A stretch of 64,000 bases of DNA from Paracerasibacillus soli (GTDB lineage: Bacteria > Bacillota > Bacilli > Bacillales > Amphibacillaceae): the NCBI RefSeq assembly GCF_034006335.1, contig NZ_JAWDIQ010000002.1, one strand, 5' to 3'. Within the stretch, counting starts at the first letter, position 1. Every line of letters begins with the position of its first letter. The position numbers and the translations under genes were made by a program. Of this stretch, positions 60,492-64,000 are shown piece after piece. The notes under the pieces were generated by a model. The model did not search any database, was not told the DNA's origin, and worked only from the letters and a program-made list of their open reading frames with translations.

Positions 60492-60635
60492 TTAAACATA
60501 CGAAACAACCTCAGGACACGCTTGGGGTGTAACGTTCTTATTTTGACTTGATGTTGCATAAGATGATTGTGGAGAAAAGCCAATAGAGAAAAGAAAAGAT
60601 AACACGATAATTAATGTTGATCTAAAAAGCCGCAT
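60492..60635 (-). CDS. Small secreted peptide (47 residues)
   Basis: MRLFRSTLIIVLSFLFSIG begins a classical signal peptide; a probable cleavage after SSYA leaves about 20 residues (TSSQNKNVTPQACPEVVSYV). The stop is 12 bases before the lipoprotein ATG. GAGG is 14 bases before this ATG but six before another ATG in a different frame, so a one-base error in the first codons is possible (MIF-MRLF). It could be a signalling peptide or a truncated exported protein. Confidence 0.5.
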   Translation of the reverse strand: MRLFRSTLIIVLSFLFSIGFSPQSSYATSSQNKNVTPQACPEVVSYV

Positions 60636-60744
60636 AAAATCATAAAATTCCTCATTTTATTATATGTAAATATAATACTATTCGGGAGCATAATGGTCAA
60701 ACTATTTTAATTGAAATAATTATTCTGTCTACAGTGCGGTAGCA

Positions 60745-60815
60745 TTTATCGCGGTTTAGCTGGCTGCAAGGGGAGGAAGGGAACCTCCACTGAATGAAGT
60801 TCTACTTTATTGTAA
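60745..60815. repeat. Dispersed GGGAGG...CCTCCACTGAATGAAG repeat
   Basis: GGGGAGG pairs with CCTCC, followed by ACTGAATGAAGTTC. Related by eye to 44555-44612 and 45625-45675. Confidence 0.4.
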
Positions 60816-61092
60816 ATATACATGTTATTTCTTCAACCTAATTTAGATAAATCTGCCTCAGTATAAATGATTCAGTGTCAAGACGAGGAAGTTATTGGGA
60901 TAACGCATGACAGGGGTTATTTTTTAGGTACTTTAGAAATGTGAAGCATTAATGAGTTGAAATCGGAAATTAAGAGTTATATGACTTACTGTAATAACTA
61001 TAGATATCAATGTTATTTAAAGAAGATAATCCCTTTTCAATACTAGAGCCAACATCTCGAACTGTGCCACTTCTTCCTGTAATGTAATACAA

Positions 61093-61145
61093 CTAGGGAC
61101 GGACCTTATGTTTCAATTTATATGAAACGTGAGATCCGTCCCTAG
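61093..61145 (-). repeat. Inverted CCGTCCC/GTTTCA repeat after recQ
   Basis: CTAGGGACGGA and TATGTTTCA pair with TGAAAC and TCCGTCCCTAG around ATTTAT. Same building blocks as the tandem repeats at 20696-20763 but arranged as one large hairpin. May terminate recQ. Confidence 0.7.
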
Positions 61146-61195
61146 CTTAATTCATATGGCCGTTTTTTACCAAGACAGCTTTGATCTTCGTATAA

Positions 61196-63293
61196 TCATA
61201 GTCCTTCTGGTAATTGGTCCTTTAATGGTTTTAATCGTTTCTCCTCTATTTCTTCGTATGCTGCTAAAACAGTTTGTTCTTCGTCCACGTTAAAGAAAAT
61301 ATCCCATTCAATCGGAAATCCGTCCTGAAAGGCCTTGAAAATATGTCCCTCAATTGTTTGTTTAGACATCTCGCGGATAACTGCAATATCCCGAATGGAC
61401 TTTCCGTTTTGGAACATTTGATAACTAATGATGTGACTAGGGCGATCATCTGTTTTCGTTTGCTTTTTCACTACAGGTGCAGTCGTTTGGGAAATTTGAA
61501 TGGCAGGTTTGACCGTTTCATTTTCCTGTCGCCATGTTTGAATAACTTGTAGGAAAGGTTCACCATATTGTTCATATTTTCTTTCGCCAATTCCTCTAAT
61601 TTGCAACATGTCTTCTTTTGTAATAGGCAAATAGCGGCAAAGTTCTTTTAAAGTTGCGTCAGAGTATAATACATACGGTGGCACACCTTGTTCATCAGCT
61701 ATTTGTTTTCGTAAAGTACGTAATGTTTCAAATAAATCACGATGATAATCAGATGCTTCGTCTCCACTTGCTGGAATAGGGGCGGTGTACATGGTCACTT
61801 TTAGTTCCCCTTTTAATACGTCAACAGATTGGCTATTGAGTTTTAATGTCGGATATCGACCACCATCTGTATCTAGTAATCTTTCTGCAATGAGAAAGTT
61901 AATCCGTTCAGTAAGTTCCTTTTCCGTATAAGCAGACATAATGCCATACGTCGATAAGGTCTTAAATTGAAACTGCCGTATTTTTGGTCATTTGAACCGC
62001 GTAATACTTTTGCGGTCATACTAACACCAAAGCGTTCTCCCATGCGTTTCACACAAGATAAAATCATTTGTGCTTCCTCTGTAATATCGACCTTTTCTAG
62101 CTTTTCAGTACAGTTGCTACATTTGCCACAGGGTGCGCTTAATGGATCATGGAAGTAATCTAAGATAAATTGCGCTAAACAACCTTGTGTGTGGCAATAA
62201 TTTATCATCGCTTGTAATTTTACATACTCATCTTGTTTTGTTTCTTCATTTGATTGCTCGATGAGAAACTTTTGTAGTTGTATATCTTGTGGGGAAAAGA
62301 GCAAAATACAATCACTTGGCTCTCCGTCCCTGCCTGCTCTTCCAGCTTCTTGATAGTAAGACTCAATATTCATCGGCATGGCATAGTGGATCACATATCG
62401 TACGTTTGATTTATCAATTCCCATCCCAAATGCATTTGTTGCAATCATGACATTGACCTGATCAAAGAGAAATGCTGATTGTGCTTCTTTTCGCTCTTCC
62501 TCCGATAAACCTGCATGATATTTTGCTACAGAAAAGCCACTTCTTTTTAACTGCTCATATAGTGCATCCGCTTGCTTCCTCGTTCAGTATATATAATTCC
62601 GGATTCATTCGAATGCTCGGTTAAAAATGAACGAATATAAGCGGTTCGATCTCTCCCTTTTACAAGATGAAATGCTAGATTTTCACGTGCAAAACCAGTG
62701 TTAATGACATGATTTTCATCAATCGTTAGCAGAGAGCGAATATCTGTTATGACTTCTGCGGTGGCGGTTGCGGTTAAGGCAACAAAGACGGGAATATTAT
62801 TTAATTGCTTCAAGTTAGGTACGATAGACCGATAGCTTGGTCGAAAATCATGCCCCCACTGTGAAATACAATGTGCTTCATCAAAGGCTACGAGTGCAAT
62901 CTTTATCCGTTTAATCGTGTTCACAAATGCGGTAGAATCAAAGCGCTCAGGTGCAACGTAAACAAAATGATAACGCCCATTGGCAATATCTCGTAATCTC
63001 GTTTGTTGTTCATTTGGTGTCAAAGAACTATTTAAATATGTAGCCGGAATGCCAAGTGCTAAAAGTGAATCAACTTGATCCTTCATTAATGAAATGAGAG
63101 GAGAAATAATGATGGCTGTACCATCTAATAAGAGCCCAGGTATTTGATAACAGATAGATTTTCCTCCACCTGTTGGCATAACAGCTAATGTATTGGTCAT
63201 ACTTGTAACACGTTGAATAACATCTAATTGCCCAGGACGAAACTGTTCATATCCAAAATATGTTTTTAATATTTGTTCTGGAGTAGTATGCAT
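61196..63293 (-). CDS. recQ: ATP-dependent DNA helicase RecQ (two frameshifts)
   Basis: 3'-5' helicase in recombination repair. Superfamily 2 motifs: MPTGGGKSICYQIP (I), SPLISLMKDQV (Ia), FDEAHCISQWGHDFRP (II, DEAH), ALTATAT (III), ATNAFGMGIDK (V), YYQEAGRAGRDG (VI). A Zn-binding C-rich segment (CGKCSNC), winged helix, HRDC domain and C-terminal HTH_40-like extension (SIRDIAVIREMSKQTIEGHI) follow. One base is missing near 62584 (restores TRKQADALYEQLKRSGF) and one A near 61981 (restores NDQKIRQFQFKTLSTYGI). Corrected length is about 699 residues. GGAGG precedes the ATG. Confidence 0.92.
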
Positions 63294-63626
63294 AGCATGG
63301 AACCTCCTTGTAAAAAAATAAATACCTCTTTGTAATCAGGTAGTTTAAAAAATGAGAGGAAATGATAACACCCCGAATGATAGAAGTGTTAGTCATACTG
63401 CAACTCACTTATGACAAACAAGCATGAAACACTTCATCTATCGTATCATATATTTCAAGCGTGTATAACTGTATCATAACTTTTTAAAAATGGATTAAAA
63501 ATATATTCAACTTTTATAAATTGTGGTAAAATTTTTGAAGGAATTTTTAAAGTTACATACGTGTGCACGGTATGAAAATAATACATCATGTGGTTTTGAA
63601 TACTAGTTGTTGAGGGATGTGAACAT
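63294..63626. other. Divergent region between recQ and a small membrane gene
   Basis: About 330 AT-rich bases; no structured element recognised. The minus-strand frame at 63455-63643 is antisense noise. Confidence 0.5.
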
Positions 63627-63815
63627 GTGAAAAGTGCAGCCATATTTGCTGTTTTTATCGGTTTGCTATTGGGTATATATTTACTGATACGTCATGATTT
63701 TGAAGGTCATTATAAACTGACAAAAAAAGGATACACGAAATTATTGATTGCAATGGCTGTCATTACGATTGTTATTATGGTGACAGTTTACATGATTGAG
63801 TCCATGCAGTTTTAA
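63627..63815 (+). CDS. Small membrane protein of unknown function
   Basis: 62 residues with two hydrophobic helices (AAIFAVFIGLLLGIYLLI and LLIAMAVITIVIMVTVYMI) separated by a charged loop (RHDFEGHYKLTKKGYTK). GTG start with GAGGG ten bases upstream. Family not recognised. Confidence 0.6.
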   Translation: MKSAAIFAVFIGLLLGIYLLIRHDFEGHYKLTKKGYTKLLIAMAVITIVIMVTVYMIESMQF

Positions 63816-63965
63816 TGCACGGGACGTTGCTATCATTACCTTTTTAAAAAATGTTTTTTATAAATGCTTGTTTACGGTTTACATCTATTGTTTTCCATTT
63901 ACAATGTCCATATGTCTAAATACACATGGTGAAAATGTGTGTAATATTTCTGTTAGGGGGATGAG

Positions 63966-64000
63966 ATGGAAACTTCATTATTACTTGAAATTATGCTTAT
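63966..64000 (+). CDS. Start of an unidentified gene at the right edge
   Basis: ATG at 63966, five bases after AGGGGG, opens METSLLLEIML. The hydrophobic start suggests a membrane protein. Too short to identify. Confidence 0.45.
   Translation, partial: METSLLLEIML

Larger units (their letters stand above)
60636..61195. other. Gap between the peptide gene and recQ
   Basis: About 560 AT-rich bases without a gene. It contains a diverged GGGAGG/CCTCC repeat near 60745-60815 and the inverted CCGTCCC repeat at 61093-61145, just beyond the recQ stop. Confidence 0.6.

Noticed and set aside
1..64000. CRISPR arrays, prophage or toxin-antitoxin modules
   Set aside because: No regularly spaced direct repeats, phage structural genes or recognisable toxin-antitoxin pairs were seen.

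Overview
The window is chromosomal DNA from an AT-rich, endospore-forming Bacillaceae bacterium. Evidence is Spo0F, CwlJ-GerQ, the Ku/LigD pair, strong GGAGG-type ribosome binding sites, and a gene order that follows the Bacillus subtilis spo0F-pyrG-rpoE-acdA-mmg-ywjF / ywiB / pbpG-ywhD / ywgA / ywfO / lipL / pta / gerQ-ywdK-ywdI segment. The dispersed palindromic repeats suggest the Oceanobacillus/Virgibacillus side of the family; that placement is an inference.

Layout. 1-3.4 kb (minus): start of spo0F, pyrG with a CTP-sensing-type attenuator, and rpoE. 3.9-16.8 kb (minus): a fatty-acid/branched-chain acyl-CoA regulon made of icmF, a TetR regulator, meaB, two acyl-CoA dehydrogenases, 3-hydroxybutyryl-CoA dehydrogenase, thiolase and a YwjF-type Fe-S protein. 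Two identical 14-bp operator-like palindromes and one FadR-type box mark three of its promoter regions. 16.9-28.2 kb: DUF1934, class A PBP, YwhD, YwgA, a YwfO-type HD protein, LipL, Pta, CwlJ-GerQ and small conserved genes. 28.5-39.9 kb: acyltransferase, divergent ku/ligD, cystine symporter, CPBP protease, DUF488, a TerC-type Mn exporter behind a yybP-ykoY riboswitch, phosphoglucomutase and a GNAT enzyme. 40.3-41.8 kb: a complete ISL3-family insertion sequence. 41.9-51.8 kb: ABC-F protein, permuted NlpC-like enzyme, polysaccharide deacetylase, YpmS/YpmR, methionine gamma-lyase, NAD-binding protein, cardiolipin synthase and acyl-CoA thioesterase. 52-58 kb: histidine utilisation operon hutH-hutU-hutI-hutG behind a cre site and a terminator-like hairpin. 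58.3-64 kb: M29 aminopeptidase, a small secreted peptide plus lipoprotein, RecQ, a small membrane protein and the start of another gene.

The most important caution is that about 20 genes are interrupted by roughly 40 single-base indels, mostly one base lost from a short homopolymer. They hit pyrG and many metabolic genes, while the protein homology continues in the next frame. This pattern looks like uncorrected sequencing error rather than real gene decay. Split genes are therefore annotated here as single CDSs with the frameshift positions stated.

I found no CRISPR array, prophage, rRNA or tRNA, and no convincing wholly new multi-gene system. The best leads are regulatory (Mn riboswitch with tandem terminators, pyrG attenuator, shared TetR operators, hut leader), two or three overlooked small ORFs, and several families of dispersed hairpin repeats, some of which supply the 3' ends of coding sequences.
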